Of a stretch of 18,262 nucleotides of DNA, positions 9,320 through 17,593 are shown piece by piece (the stretch's first letter is position 1; each line of letters begins with the position of its first letter). The DNA comes from an uncultured Peptococcaceae bacterium. GTDB taxonomy: Bacteria > Bacillota > Peptococcia > Peptococcales > Peptococcaceae. The notes under the pieces were generated by a model, which saw only the letters and a program-made list of their open reading frames with translations, made no database searches and was not told the DNA's origin. The DNA is taken from NCBI GenBank assembly GCA_958451915.1, contig CAUDRX010000028.1:1-18262 (forward strand), read 5' to 3'. The position numbers and the translations under genes were made by a program.

Positions 9320-9330
9320 ATTTTACCATA
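9320..9330 (-). promoter_or_regulatory. Extended -10 promoter of the sensor trio
   Basis: Minus strand TATGGTAAAAT fits the extended -10 consensus TRTGnTATAAT. The best -35 (TTGCAG, 9346-9351) is spaced 20 bases away, too far for a classical promoter. Predicted transcription would begin near 9313, giving a leader of about 80 bases. An inverted repeat ATAATT-N5-AATTAT (9328-9344) overlaps the -20 to -35 region and could be an operator. The rest of the 271-base gap 9235-9505 holds only the hndD terminator and, at about 9371-9393, a weak AAAACC/GGTTTT hairpin. Confidence 0.5.
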
Positions 9331-9461
9331 ATTTTTCTAATTATTCTGCAATAAGGATGGAATTTTTCAGAAAAAAACCCAGGGCGATGAGGTTTTACAC
9401 TTTCAGAAGAGATCGTCTCAAACCATGACAGATCGATCTTTCGCTGCGCTGTCACTATACG

Positions 9462-9491
9462 AAAAAAGGAACCGCGTATTGCGGTTCCTTT
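9462..9491 (-). terminator. Rho-independent terminator after hndD
   Basis: An 11-base-pair stem AAAGGAACCGC (9465-9475) with GCGGTTCCTTT (9481-9491) around a 5-base loop, followed on the minus strand by a run of T. It lies 14 bases past the hndD stop and separates the structural hydrogenase operon from the sensor trio. Confidence 0.9.
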
Positions 9492-9505
9492 CGGGTGTTT
9501 TACGA

Positions 9506-11266
9506 TCAATATTTATCCTGTGCGATGTAATGGGTGTGCAGCTGATGATGTGCCAGCTCGCTGCCTGGTTCGCCGTAGTAGTCACGATACAGCGCGAGTA
9601 CACTCTGGTTCTCATGAGACTTACGAAGAGGCATGTTCTTATCGATCTCGTAGATGGCTTTCATTCTCTTCAGGAGCACCTGTTCATCACCATGATGGTA
9701 TGGCTGGCCGGCGCCGCCGATGCAGCCACCCTTGCAAGCCATGACTTCGATGGCATGATACCCGTTAGGGTTACCGGCGCGGACTTCGTCGCAAAGGATC
9801 TTCGCATTGCCCAGGCCATGGGCGACAGCGATCTTAAGAGGGATCCCGTCGACATCGATGGTCGCAACACGGATACCTTCAAAACCGCGCAGCTCTTCAA
9901 AGTCGAGCTTTGGCAGAGGTTTGCCCGTCTGCAGTTCATATGCGGTACGGACAGCCGCTTCGATAACACCACCAGTGGAACCAAAGATGACAGCCGCACC
10001 AGTGGATTCACCAAGTGGATCGTCAAATTCAGATTCAGGCAGATCGGCAAGATTGATGTCTTTGAGTTTGATCAGACGCGCCAGTTCGCGGGTCGACAGG
10101 ACGTAGTCGACATCTGGGTTGCCATCTACAGAGAATTCCGGACGCATGGCTTCAGTCTTCTTGGCCAGGCAAGGCATGATGGAAACCATGACGAGCTTTT
10201 CACGAGAGATCCCGAGTTTTTCGGCAAGGTAATTCTTGACAACAGAACCAAACATCTGCTGTGGCGATTTCGCCGTGGATGGGTGCTGCAGCAGGTCGGA
10301 ATACTGGGTCTCGTAGAAGTTGGCCCATGCCGGGCAGCAGGATGTGAAGATCGGCAGTGGACCTTCTTCACCATTCAAATGACGGCGCAAACGCTGCAGG
10401 AGCTCAGTGCCTTCTTCCATGATCGTCAGGTCAGCCGAGAAATCGGTGTCATAGACATGGTCAAAACCGATCATGCGCAGCGCAGTGACCATCTTGCCTG
10501 TTGCAACGGAACCAGCTTCCATACCGAAAGGTTCACCGATGGCGACACGAACGGATGGTGCTGTCTGAACGATAACGGTCTTTTCCGGATCGGCGATGGC
10601 GTCGATAACATCCCAGGTCGCATCTTTCTGAACGAGGGCACCGGTTGGGCAAACGGCCACGCACTGGCCGCAATGCACGCAGCGGGTCTCGAGCAGTGGA
10701 GATTCGAACGCTGGCATGATGACAGCATCAAAGCCACGACCAACGGCGGAAAGAGCGCCTACTTTCTGAACTTCGTTACACATGGTCTCGCAGCGGCGGC
10801 ACATGATGCACTTGTTCATATCACGTACGAGGGAATAGGTATTATCAAGTTTATAGGTCGACTGAGATTTACCGGTAATGCGAACATCATCGATATCCAA
10901 ACGTGCAGCGACTTCCTGGAGCTCACAGTCACCGTTCTTCAGGCAGGTGAGGCAGGCTTTTGGATGGTCGGAGATCAGCAGCTCGACGACGGTCTTGCGG
11001 GCACGCAGGACTCGGGCGGAGTTGGTGATAACTTCCATGCCAGGGGAAACCGGGGTCGCACAGGATGGCATCAGGGCACGTTTGCCCTTGACTTCAACGA
11101 CGCAGACGCGGCAGGATGCCGGATGGTTGTCCATTTCTGTGCCATGAAGGTTCATATGGCAGAGAGTAGGGATCCAGATGTCAAGTTTCTTCGCAGCGTC
11201 AAGGATCGTGCTGCCCGCAGGGACAGTGACTTCGCGACCGTTAATTGTTAAAGTTACTTCGCTCAT
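9506..11266 (-). CDS. hndD: [FeFe]-hydrogenase catalytic subunit (HndD/HydA)
   Basis: The 586-residue subunit that makes or oxidises H2. Domains in order: an N-terminal [2Fe-2S] plant-type ferredoxin domain (C36, C52, C55, C69), a His-ligated [4Fe-4S] site (H101, C105, C108, C114), two ferredoxin clusters (C153/156/159/163 and C196/199/202/206), and the H-cluster domain. The three signature motifs are intact: L1 FTSCCPAW (307-314), L2 IMPCLAKKTEA (363-373) and L3 EVMACKGGCIGGAGQPY (507-523). A small-subunit-like C-terminal tail follows. Length and cluster set match HndD of Desulfovibrio and HydA of multimeric NAD-linked hydrogenases (M3 type). It starts 24 bases after hndC, with an AGGAGGAG site. 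With HndABC it probably bifurcates electrons from NAD(P)H and reduced ferredoxin to protons. The direction of catalysis in the cell is not shown by sequence. Confidence 0.97.
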   Translation of the reverse strand: MSEVTLTINGREVTVPAGSTILDAAKKLDIWIPTLCHMNLHGTEMDNHPASCRVCVVEVKGKRALMPSCATPVSPGMEVITNSARVLRARKTVVELLISDHPKACLTCLKNGDCELQEVAARLDIDDVRITGKSQSTYKLDNTYSLVRDMNKCIMCRRCETMCNEVQKVGALSAVGRGFDAVIMPAFESPLLETRCVHCGQCVAVCPTGALVQKDATWDVIDAIADPEKTVIVQTAPSVRVAIGEPFGMEAGSVATGKMVTALRMIGFDHVYDTDFSADLTIMEEGTELLQRLRRHLNGEEGPLPIFTSCCPAWANFYETQYSDLLQHPSTAKSPQQMFGSVVKNYLAEKLGISREKLVMVSIMPCLAKKTEAMRPEFSVDGNPDVDYVLSTRELARLIKLKDINLADLPESEFDDPLGESTGAAVIFGSTGGVIEAAVRTAYELQTGKPLPKLDFEELRGFEGIRVATIDVDGIPLKIAVAHGLGNAKILCDEVRAGNPNGYHAIEVMACKGGCIGGAGQPYHHGDEQVLLKRMKAIYEIDKNMPLRKSHENQSVLALYRDYYGEPGSELAHHQLHTHYIAQDKY

Positions 11267-11290
11267 ACTTCTCTTCTCCTCCTATCTCTC

Positions 11291-12766
11291 TTAACCAATG
11301 GTGATCGCACCGAAGTTACATTTTTCGATGCAGGTCCCGCACTTGATGCACTTGCTCTGATCGATGGTGAATGGAGAACGCAATACACCGGAGATCGCAT
11401 CGGCCGGGCAGTTGCGTGCACAGAGGGAGCAGCCCACGCAGCGGGATGGATCGATCTGATAGCGGGTCATCTTGCGGCAGGTACCGGTTGGGCAGCGCTT
11501 GTCAACAACGTGAGCGACATATTCATCCCAGAAATTTTCCATCGTGGAAAGAACTGGGTTTGGCGCGGACTGCCCGAGGGCGCAGAGCGCAGTGTCTTTC
11601 ATGGTATAGCAGATGCGCTTGAGTTCGTCGATGTGTTCCATCTTCCCGCGGCCATCAGTGATCATATTCAAAAGTTCAGAAATGCGGCGGGTACCGATGC
11701 GGCATGGTGTGCAGCGGCCGCAGGATTCTTCTTCGGAGAAGTGCAGGTAATACTTGGCAATGGAGACCATGCAGTCATCCTCATCCATAACGATCATACC
11801 GCCAGAACCCATCATCGAACCGATGGAGACAAGGTTGTCATAATCGATCGGCAGATCAAGGTATTTTTCTGCGATGCAACCACCGGAAGGGCCACCAGTC
11901 TGTACGGCTTTGAACTTCTTGCCGCCTTTGATGCCACCGCCGATGTCATAGATGATCTCGCGCAGCGTAGTGCCCATTGGCACTTCGACAAGGCCGACAT
12001 TGTTGACTTTACCGGCAAGGGCGAAGACCTTCGTCCCTTTGCTCTTTTCGGTCCCAATGCCAGAGAACCATTTTGCCCCTTTGTTGATGATGGAAGGGAT
12101 ATTGGCAAAAGTCTCAACATTGTTCACGTTGCTAGGTTTGCCCATGAACCCACACTCAGCTGGATATGGTGGTTTGGTGGATGGTTCGCCGCGTTTCCCT
12201 TCCATGGAATGAAGGAGAGCGGTCTCTTCACCGCAGACGAAAGCACCAGCGCCGAGGGTGATCTCAATATTGAAATCAAAACCGGTCCCAAGGATGTTCT
12301 TGCCAAGGAGGCCATATTCAGTCGCCTGGGCAATGGCATTTTCAAGGCGGTTAACGGCAAGTGGATATTCTGCACGGATATAGATGCGACCTTCATGGGC
12401 ACCGATGGCATAACCGCAGATGGCCATGGCTTCAAGCACAGAGTGAGGGTCCCCTTCAAGGATGGAACGGTCCATGAACGCACCAGGGTCCCCTTCATCG
12501 GCGTTGCAGATAACGTATTTCACATCGGCATCATAACCGGCAGCGATCTGCCATTTTTTCCCGGTTGGGAAACCAGCACCGCCACGGCCGCGCAGGCCGC
12601 TGTCGAGGACTTCCTGAACAACTTCTTCCGGGGTCATTTCGGTGAGCGCTTTACCTAGCGCCATATATGCATCGTGGGCAATGCAGTCATCGATGTCGCG
12701 TGGATTGACGACACCGCAGTTTCTGAGGGCGATTCGCAGCTGCTGAACAGGCTTTTTCGTTTCCAT
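11291..12766 (-). CDS. hndC: Hydrogenase NAD(P)/FMN-binding subunit, NuoF-like (HndC/HydB)
   Basis: A 491-residue flavoprotein subunit that exchanges electrons with NAD(P)H. The glycine-rich nucleotide/FMN region is GLRGRGGAGFPTGKKW (57-72), with NADEGDPGAFMDR (88-100) and GAGAFVCGEETALL (172-185). A [4Fe-4S] site typical of NuoF is ESCGRCTPC (C349, C352, C355) with C395. Two ferredoxin clusters are at the C-terminus (C443/446/449/453 and C473/476/479/483). Unlike HydB of Thermotoga, it lacks an N-terminal thioredoxin-fold [2Fe-2S] domain; that part is encoded separately as hndB, as in Desulfovibrio Hnd. GGAGG lies 7 bases before the ATG, and 15 bases separate it from hndB. Whether NAD or NADP is used cannot be read from the motifs by eye. 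Confidence 0.96.
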   Translation of the reverse strand: METKKPVQQLRIALRNCGVVNPRDIDDCIAHDAYMALGKALTEMTPEEVVQEVLDSGLRGRGGAGFPTGKKWQIAAGYDADVKYVICNADEGDPGAFMDRSILEGDPHSVLEAMAICGYAIGAHEGRIYIRAEYPLAVNRLENAIAQATEYGLLGKNILGTGFDFNIEITLGAGAFVCGEETALLHSMEGKRGEPSTKPPYPAECGFMGKPSNVNNVETFANIPSIINKGAKWFSGIGTEKSKGTKVFALAGKVNNVGLVEVPMGTTLREIIYDIGGGIKGGKKFKAVQTGGPSGGCIAEKYLDLPIDYDNLVSIGSMMGSGGMIVMDEDDCMVSIAKYYLHFSEEESCGRCTPCRIGTRRISELLNMITDGRGKMEHIDELKRICYTMKDTALCALGQSAPNPVLSTMENFWDEYVAHVVDKRCPTGTCRKMTRYQIDPSRCVGCSLCARNCPADAISGVLRSPFTIDQSKCIKCGTCIEKCNFGAITIG

Positions 12767-12781
12767 AGTGTAACCTCCTCC

Positions 12782-13162
12782 TTACGCGTTCACGTGACAG
12801 GTGGCGATGCGCGCATCAACAGGTTCCTGTTTCATCACATACTGCTCGATGATGTCACGTGCGATCTTTTTATCTACGTGACCGAACATCACTGGATCAA
12901 CAGCAATGCCTGCCACTTCGACGGTAGGTTCTGCATAGCAATACCCCATGCAGCCGGTCGCTTTCAATACCACATTGTCGAGGCCGTTGTCTTCGATAGC
13001 CGCTTCGATCGCATCGAGCACTTCTTTCGCGCCAGTAGCGATCGCACAGGTGCCCATTGCAACACGAACTTCCACAGGACTTTCCTGCGTACCCTGTACG
13101 GCCTGGAGCGCATCATGTTTGGCCTTCAATGCTTCGTAGGAATTCAAACGTTCACTCATCAT
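12782..13162 (-). CDS. hndB: Hydrogenase [2Fe-2S] subunit HndB-like
   Basis: A 126-residue small subunit with a helical N-terminus (1-30) and a thioredoxin-fold ferredoxin domain. Family motifs are RVAMGTCAIATGAKEV (33-48), ATGCMGYCYAEPTVEV (68-83) and FGHVDKKIARDI (93-104). Only three cysteines lie in the cluster motifs (C39, C71, C75), where HndA has four. The position equal to the first ligand of HndA is alanine. This appears to be usual for HndB proteins, so cluster binding may use another ligand or be absent. It sits between hndA and hndC as in the Desulfovibrio hnd operon. The start overlaps the hndA stop. Two ATGs are adjacent (13160-13162 and 13157-13159); the second has better spacing (7 bases) from GGAGG, so the protein may be one residue shorter. 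Confidence 0.92.
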   Translation of the reverse strand: MMSERLNSYEALKAKHDALQAVQGTQESPVEVRVAMGTCAIATGAKEVLDAIEAAIEDNGLDNVVLKATGCMGYCYAEPTVEVAGIAVDPVMFGHVDKKIARDIIEQYVMKQEPVDARIATCHVNA

Positions 13163-13653
13163 ACATCCTCCTCTTCAATGTAGTAACTCTGGATGATCTC
13201 TTTCACTCTGTCACGGGTGACATGCCCGTAAACCTGTCCATCAATGGAAATGACCGGCGCCAGACTGCAGGCACCAAGGCAGTGGACCTGTTCCAGGGTG
13301 AACATGCCATCATCAGTCATCTGCCCGATCTCACAGCCGAGCTCTTCTTTGACAACATCCAGGATGCGTTCGCCGCCTTTAACGAAGCAGGCAGTGCCCA
13401 TGCAGACGGAGATGGTATGACGGCCTCTTGGCTTCATCGTAAAGAAAGAGTAGAAAGTGACAACGCCATAAACTTTCGCAGCAGGTACACCGGTCTTTTC
13501 AGCGACGAAGATCTGCAATTCTTTTGGCAGATAGCCGAATAAACCCTGGGCGCGATGGAGGATCATGATTAAATGGCTTGGCTTGTCTTCAAAAGAATCG
13601 ATGTAGGCTTCAAGCTCATTTAACTTGCTTCTGTCTAACATTTCGTAATTCAT
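13159..13653 (-). CDS. hndA: Hydrogenase [2Fe-2S] subunit, NuoE-like (HndA/HydC)
   Basis: A 164-residue NuoE/24-kDa-type subunit. The N-terminal helical part contains HLIMILHRAQGLFGYLP (27-43) and KVYGVVTFYSFF (60-71), typical of the family. The [2Fe-2S] cluster ligands are C84 and C89 (CMGTAC) with C125 and C129 (HCLGAC), and the C-terminus has YGHVTRDRVKEII. Full length for the family. It should relay electrons within the HndABCD complex next to the flavin subunit. It is the first structural gene, with an AAGGGG site 7 bases before ATG and an identifiable promoter about 95 bases upstream. The stop overlaps the hndB start. Confidence 0.96.
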   Translation of the reverse strand: MNYEMLDRSKLNELEAYIDSFEDKPSHLIMILHRAQGLFGYLPKELQIFVAEKTGVPAAKVYGVVTFYSFFTMKPRGRHTISVCMGTACFVKGGERILDVVKEELGCEIGQMTDDGMFTLEQVHCLGACSLAPVISIDGQVYGHVTRDRVKEIIQSYYIEEEDV

Positions 13654-13680
13654 TGTAACACCCCTTAATATTGCACGATC

Positions 13681-13722
13681 GAGTTAAGTTAAAGTTTTAT
13701 AAAATGACGTTTACTTAAACTC
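13681..13722. repeat. Imperfect inverted repeat in the hndA leader
   Basis: GAGTTAAGTTAAAGT at 13681-13695 pairs imperfectly with ACGTTTACTTAAACTC at 13707-13722 (one gap, two mismatches) around an AT-rich centre. It lies between the predicted hndA transcription start and the ribosome site, so it could be an operator or a leader hairpin. AT-rich composition makes chance pairing possible. Confidence 0.4.
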
Positions 13723-13745
13723 TAGCTTCTAACTTCTTATCATGT

Positions 13746-13774
13746 ATTATACAATACCCACTGAATTTTCGAAA
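13746..13774 (-). promoter_or_regulatory. Promoter of the hndABCD operon
   Basis: On the minus strand a perfect TATAAT (-10, 13746-13751) lies 17 bases after TTTCGA (-35, 13769-13774; three of six consensus bases). Transcription should begin near 13740, leaving a leader of about 86 bases. The -10 lies in a near-palindrome GTATTATACAATAC (13744-13757). No convincing terminator follows hydF, so readthrough from the maturation operon may also feed these genes. Confidence 0.7.
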
Positions 13775-13862
13775 GATTTTTATTTCCGCCATTTTTTAGA
13801 TGATTTTATCGTTTCCTATTGTAAACCCTGATACACCTATCTTTTGCTATGGATACCATTGC

Positions 13863-15053
13863 TCAATAAACGATGTCTTCAAGGATGCCCGTCAGGTAAG
13901 CGATGGTGATGCCATAATTGCTGATCGGCACGCCAGCTTTCTTAGCTTTGGTGATACGGTTCTGCACCATTTTTCGGTTGACCATGCAGGCACCGCACTG
14001 GATGATCAGGTCATACCCTGAAAGATCGTCCGGGAAATCAGCGCCGGCAACGATGTCGATGGTGATGCCTTCGCCTACACGCTGTCGCAGCTTGCGTGGG
14101 ATCTTGACACGGCCGATGTCTTCTTCGAGCGGTGCATGACTGCAGAGCTCGGCGATCAGGATATGCGCATCTGCTGGCAGACTGTCAATGGCACGCGCCC
14201 CTTCGACATAGGTCGCGACGTCTCCCTTGAGCCCTGCAAAGAGAACTGAGAACGAGGTCAGCGCCGTTTCTTCTGGCTTCAGCGCATGCACATCGGCAAA
14301 GACCTGGGAATCAGTGATGATTAGCTTCGGCGGCTCCTTCAGTGCATCCAGTGCATCTTTGAGATGGTCCGGCGTCACGGCGAGAATCTGGCAGTGCTTG
14401 TCAAGCAGCTCACGGATGGTCTGGACCTGCGGCAGGATAAGGCGGCCTTTCGGTGCCTGGATATCCTGCGGCATGACCAATAACACCATGTCGCCGTCGG
14501 TCACCAGCCCATTGGTGATCTCCGGCTCGCTCCTGAGCGGGTTCACTGCAGCAAGTTTGTAGCGAAGAGCCACCATGTCGTCCGGCCTGGTAATATCAAC
14601 GCAAAGCACCTCATCATCGACCAGCGATGCGATCTGCTCAAGCCATACATTATCCGGGATGCGCAGGTCACACTTGCTGACGACGGCAACGACTGGCGTG
14701 TTCTGTTCCCTGAACTGTGCGACCCATTTTTCTTCATCAGACAGATCTTTCTCATCAAAGACCACGACGGCGATATCGACCTTTTCGGAAGCCTGTGCCG
14801 TGCGTGCCATACGCAGCGTACCAAGATCGCTCGCGGTGTCGTCAAAGCCTGCTGTATCCAGGAGCGTGCATGGGCCCAGCCCATGCAGCTCAATATTCTT
14901 CTGTACGACATCAGTGGTGGTGCCTGCGACCGGCGAGACAATGGTCACATCCTGGCCAGTGAAAGCATTGATGAGGGTCGATTTGCCACTGTTACAGCGT
15001 CCAAAAAAGCCGATATGCAAACGGTTAGCTGTAGGGGTTTCCTGCAGACTCAT
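13863..15053 (-). CDS. hydF: HydF, [FeFe]-hydrogenase maturation GTPase/scaffold
   Basis: A 396-residue scaffold that carries the 2Fe precursor and hands it to apo-hydrogenase. The GTPase domain has the P-loop GRCNSGKS (18-25), PVAGTTTD switch I (41-48), DTAG (66-69) and a base-recognition motif close to NKxD, here SKCD (126-129). The C-terminal cluster-binding domain contains CSHAPLEEDIGRVKIPR (304-320) and IIQCGACMVNR (350-360). The usual pattern is CxH...HCxxC; here the second histidine is glutamine (Q352), confirmed by the codon CAG, while C304, H306, C353 and C356 are kept. AGGAGG is 8 bases before ATG. It follows hydG closely (15 bases). Identity is firm; the substitution may alter the exchangeable fourth ligand of the [4Fe-4S] cluster. 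Confidence 0.96.
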   Translation of the reverse strand: MSLQETPTANRLHIGFFGRCNSGKSTLINAFTGQDVTIVSPVAGTTTDVVQKNIELHGLGPCTLLDTAGFDDTASDLGTLRMARTAQASEKVDIAVVVFDEKDLSDEEKWVAQFREQNTPVVAVVSKCDLRIPDNVWLEQIASLVDDEVLCVDITRPDDMVALRYKLAAVNPLRSEPEITNGLVTDGDMVLLVMPQDIQAPKGRLILPQVQTIRELLDKHCQILAVTPDHLKDALDALKEPPKLIITDSQVFADVHALKPEETALTSFSVLFAGLKGDVATYVEGARAIDSLPADAHILIAELCSHAPLEEDIGRVKIPRKLRQRVGEGITIDIVAGADFPDDLSGYDLIIQCGACMVNRKMVQNRITKAKKAGVPISNYGITIAYLTGILEDIVY

Positions 15054-15068
15054 GCTGCCTACCTCCTC

Positions 15069-16487
15069 TTAGAAGCGGAAATCGCGTTCACCATGTTCCA
15101 TCTGGGCCAGATACTCTTCGGTCTTCTGGCGAACGTTGTCGCGCGGGATATGCTTCAGCTGCTGTGCGATGACTTTTTCCCCGATCTCACGGGTCTGAGG
15201 AGAAGCATAGTCAAGCAGGAATTCCTGCAGGGTCAGCAAGGCATTTGGATGGCAGCAGTTCTGGATCTCACCAGCCTTGCACAGGCTCATGAATCGATCC
15301 CCTGTGCGGCCGGCACGATAGCAGGCGGTACAGAAACTTGGGATGTAGCCCATGCCCATGAGCCACTGAACAACTTCATCGAGGGTGCGGTTATCGCTGA
15401 CATCAAACTGTGCGGAGTTCTCTTCTTCTGGTTCCGGCTCTACATAACCACCCACGCTGGTGCGGGATGCGCCGCTGATCTGGCTGATGCCAACGTGCAG
15501 CGCACGTTCGCGGACTTCTTTGTTCTCACGGGTAGAGATGATCATGCCAGTGTAAGGCACAGCGATACGGATGCAGGCGATGATCTTGATAAAGGTATCG
15601 TCATCAATGCCATTGTCGAATTCATCCGGATCGATATCATCGGCATGTTTTACACGTGGTACGCTGATGGTGTGTGGACCAACACCATGAACGGCTTCCA
15701 GATGTTCAGCGTGCATGAGCAGCCCGGCGAACTCATAGCGATAAAGTTCCAGACCAAAGAGCACGCCCAGACCAACGTCATCAATGCCGCCTTCCATCGC
15801 ACGGTCCATGGCTTCAGTGTGCCATGCATAGTTATGCTTTGGACCGGTCGGATGAAGCTGCTCATAGCTCTCTTTATGATAAGTCTCCTGGAAAAGGATA
15901 TAGGTGCCGATGCCAGCTTCCTTGAGCATGCGATACTCTTCAACGGTCGTCGCAGCAATGTTGACATTGACACGGCGGATGACGCCATTATCATGGGTGG
16001 AATTGTAGATGGTATGGATACATTCCAGGATGTATTCGATAGGGTTGTTGACAGGGTCTTCCCCGGCTTCAATAGCCAGACGTTTGTGTCCCATGTCTTC
16101 CAGCGCACGGACTTCCGCTGCGACCTCTTCCTGGGTCAGTTTCTTGCGGGCGATGTGCTTGTTCTTGGCATGGTATGGGCAGTAAACACAGCCATTGACA
16201 CAGTAGTTGGACAGATACAGCGGGGCAAACATAACGATGCGGTCGCCATAGAAATCTTTCTTGATCTGTTCGGCCAGCGCCATGATCTCTTTGTTCTTCT
16301 CCGGATCATCGCAGGCCAGGAGAACGGACGCTTCACGATGGCTCAGACCTTTGCGCAGTTTCGCCTTCTCGAGGATCTGATCGACGAGAGCGAGGTCGTC
16401 TTTATGGGCATCGGCGTAAGCCAGCGTATCAAGGATCTCCTGATGATCGATAAATTCTTCAGCTTTCAATGATTTTGGATTGTACAT
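15069..16487 (-). CDS. hydG: HydG, radical SAM tyrosine lyase of H-cluster maturation
   Basis: A 472-residue enzyme that cleaves tyrosine to supply CO and cyanide for the H-cluster. The radical SAM cluster motif is CVNGCVYC (C96, C100, C103). The C-terminal auxiliary cluster motif is CTACYRAGRTGDRFM (C386, C389) with C412, giving the CX2CX22C spacing of HydG. FQETYHKESYEQLHPTGPK (199-217) is also a HydG hallmark. I chose the ATG at 16485-16487 because GAGAGGAG lies 8 bases before it and the protein then begins MYNPKSLKAEEFIDHQEI, as in the family. An upstream ATG at 16530-16532 would add 15 residues overlapping the hydE end and lacks support. It lies 44 bases after hydE. Confidence 0.97.
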   Translation of the reverse strand: MYNPKSLKAEEFIDHQEILDTLAYADAHKDDLALVDQILEKAKLRKGLSHREASVLLACDDPEKNKEIMALAEQIKKDFYGDRIVMFAPLYLSNYCVNGCVYCPYHAKNKHIARKKLTQEEVAAEVRALEDMGHKRLAIEAGEDPVNNPIEYILECIHTIYNSTHDNGVIRRVNVNIAATTVEEYRMLKEAGIGTYILFQETYHKESYEQLHPTGPKHNYAWHTEAMDRAMEGGIDDVGLGVLFGLELYRYEFAGLLMHAEHLEAVHGVGPHTISVPRVKHADDIDPDEFDNGIDDDTFIKIIACIRIAVPYTGMIISTRENKEVRERALHVGISQISGASRTSVGGYVEPEPEEENSAQFDVSDNRTLDEVVQWLMGMGYIPSFCTACYRAGRTGDRFMSLCKAGEIQNCCHPNALLTLQEFLLDYASPQTREIGEKVIAQQLKHIPRDNVRQKTEEYLAQMEHGERDFRF

Positions 16488-16531
16488 ACAATTTACTCCT
16501 CTCTTCTGGGTCAGCCACGTGAGCTTTCCCA

Positions 16532-17587
16532 TTAGCTCTTAAAATCTCCTCTGTCCACAACGGCTTCGTAGCCAATGCCGCGGAGCCAGCGGGACAGTGC
16601 TGCCACATTTTCGGCAGCTTCTCCATCTAATGTTGCTTTGTTATCATACAGTGAATACTTCTTCCGCACAGACATCGGCGAAAGATTTGGCATCAACACG
16701 TTGGCGCCAGCTTTCAGCCCAGCCTCCCGACCTTCTGGGCTCAGGGTCGCCAGCGCGGTCGTTGCTGGCAGGAGCACATGCGGCAGCATGAGCCGCACGA
16801 CGGCAAGCATCCACAGTGTGTCCTCAAGACTGCCAGCCGAAGCTTCGGCAAACGGCGTGTGAGCCGCCGGGATAAAAGGCCCCAGCCCGACCATTTGTGG
16901 ATCGAGCGCCTGCATATAGCGCAGATCCGCGAGCAGATTATCCCAGGTCTGATAAGGTGATCCGACCATGATGCCACAGCCTGTCTGGTAACCGATATCT
17001 TTCAGGTCTGCCAGACACTGCAGGCGATGGGCCAGACTCATCTCAGGCGGATGCAGACGCTTATAATGGGCGTCTGTTGCGGTTTCATGCCGCAGAAGAT
17101 AACGGCGCGCCCCAGCTTCATAGAGTTTTTCATAGCTTTCGCGGCTGCGCTCACCCAAAGAAAGGGTGATCGCGCAGTCCGGAAAACGCGCCGCCAGAGT
17201 GCGCACCCATTCGACCAGGACTTCATCGCTGAAAAAGCCATCTTCTCCGCCCTGCAGGACAAAGGTGCGAAAGCCCAGCCCATAACCGTGCTCACAGCAT
17301 TCAAGCAGGTCCCCGAGGTTCAGCCGATAGCGCACCGCCTGATCATTGCTGCGCCGGATGCCGCAGTACAGGCAATCATTTCGGCAAATATTCGAGATCT
17401 CGATGAGCCCGCGCAGATAGACCTTATTCCCATATGAAGCCCGTCGCACATCATCTGCCTGGGCATAAAGATATGCATCGGTCTCCGGGCTGCGCGTCCT
17501 GTAGAGCAAGGTCAGCGCCTCATCCGACAGCGTCCGTGTCTGGCGCAGTGTGTCGATCAGGCCCTTGATCGCAGTGTGATCGCTCAT
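16532..17587 (-). CDS. hydE: HydE, radical SAM maturase of the H-cluster
   Basis: A 351-residue radical SAM enzyme acting with HydG and HydF to assemble the 2Fe subcluster. The cluster motif is ICRNDCLYCGIRRSN (C68, C72, C75), with FVLQGGEDG (109-117) and YLLRHETATDAHYKRLHP further on, all typical of HydE. The TPFA and LMPNLSP stretches follow in the C-terminal third. The optional second cluster site (three cysteines near the C-terminus in some HydE) is absent, as the last 100 or so residues have no cysteine. The gene starts 6 bases after the TM1266-like gene, with only a weak AGGT site, so coupling to the upstream gene is likely. Full length for the family. Confidence 0.96.
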   Translation of the reverse strand: MSDHTAIKGLIDTLRQTRTLSDEALTLLYRTRSPETDAYLYAQADDVRRASYGNKVYLRGLIEISNICRNDCLYCGIRRSNDQAVRYRLNLGDLLECCEHGYGLGFRTFVLQGGEDGFFSDEVLVEWVRTLAARFPDCAITLSLGERSRESYEKLYEAGARRYLLRHETATDAHYKRLHPPEMSLAHRLQCLADLKDIGYQTGCGIMVGSPYQTWDNLLADLRYMQALDPQMVGLGPFIPAAHTPFAEASAGSLEDTLWMLAVVRLMLPHVLLPATTALATLSPEGREAGLKAGANVLMPNLSPMSVRKKYSLYDNKATLDGEAAENVAALSRWLRGIGYEAVVDRGDFKS

Positions 17588-17593
17588 AGAGAC

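Noticed and set aside
9425..11251. A 608-codon open frame on the plus strand antisense to hndD
   Set aside because: The minus strand encodes a hydrogenase with all motifs intact. The antisense frame has no recognisable domain and arises from codon bias.
11510..12658. A 382-codon plus-strand frame opposite hndC
   Set aside because: Same codon-bias effect; the opposite strand has intact NuoF motifs.
14883..16472. A 529-codon plus-strand frame antisense to hydG and the start of hydF
   Set aside because: It spans two firmly identified genes on the other strand and shows no family motifs.
16488..16532. A longer HydG start 15 codons upstream
   Set aside because: It lacks a good ribosome site and family support, whereas the ATG at 16487 has GAGAGGAG at 8 bases.
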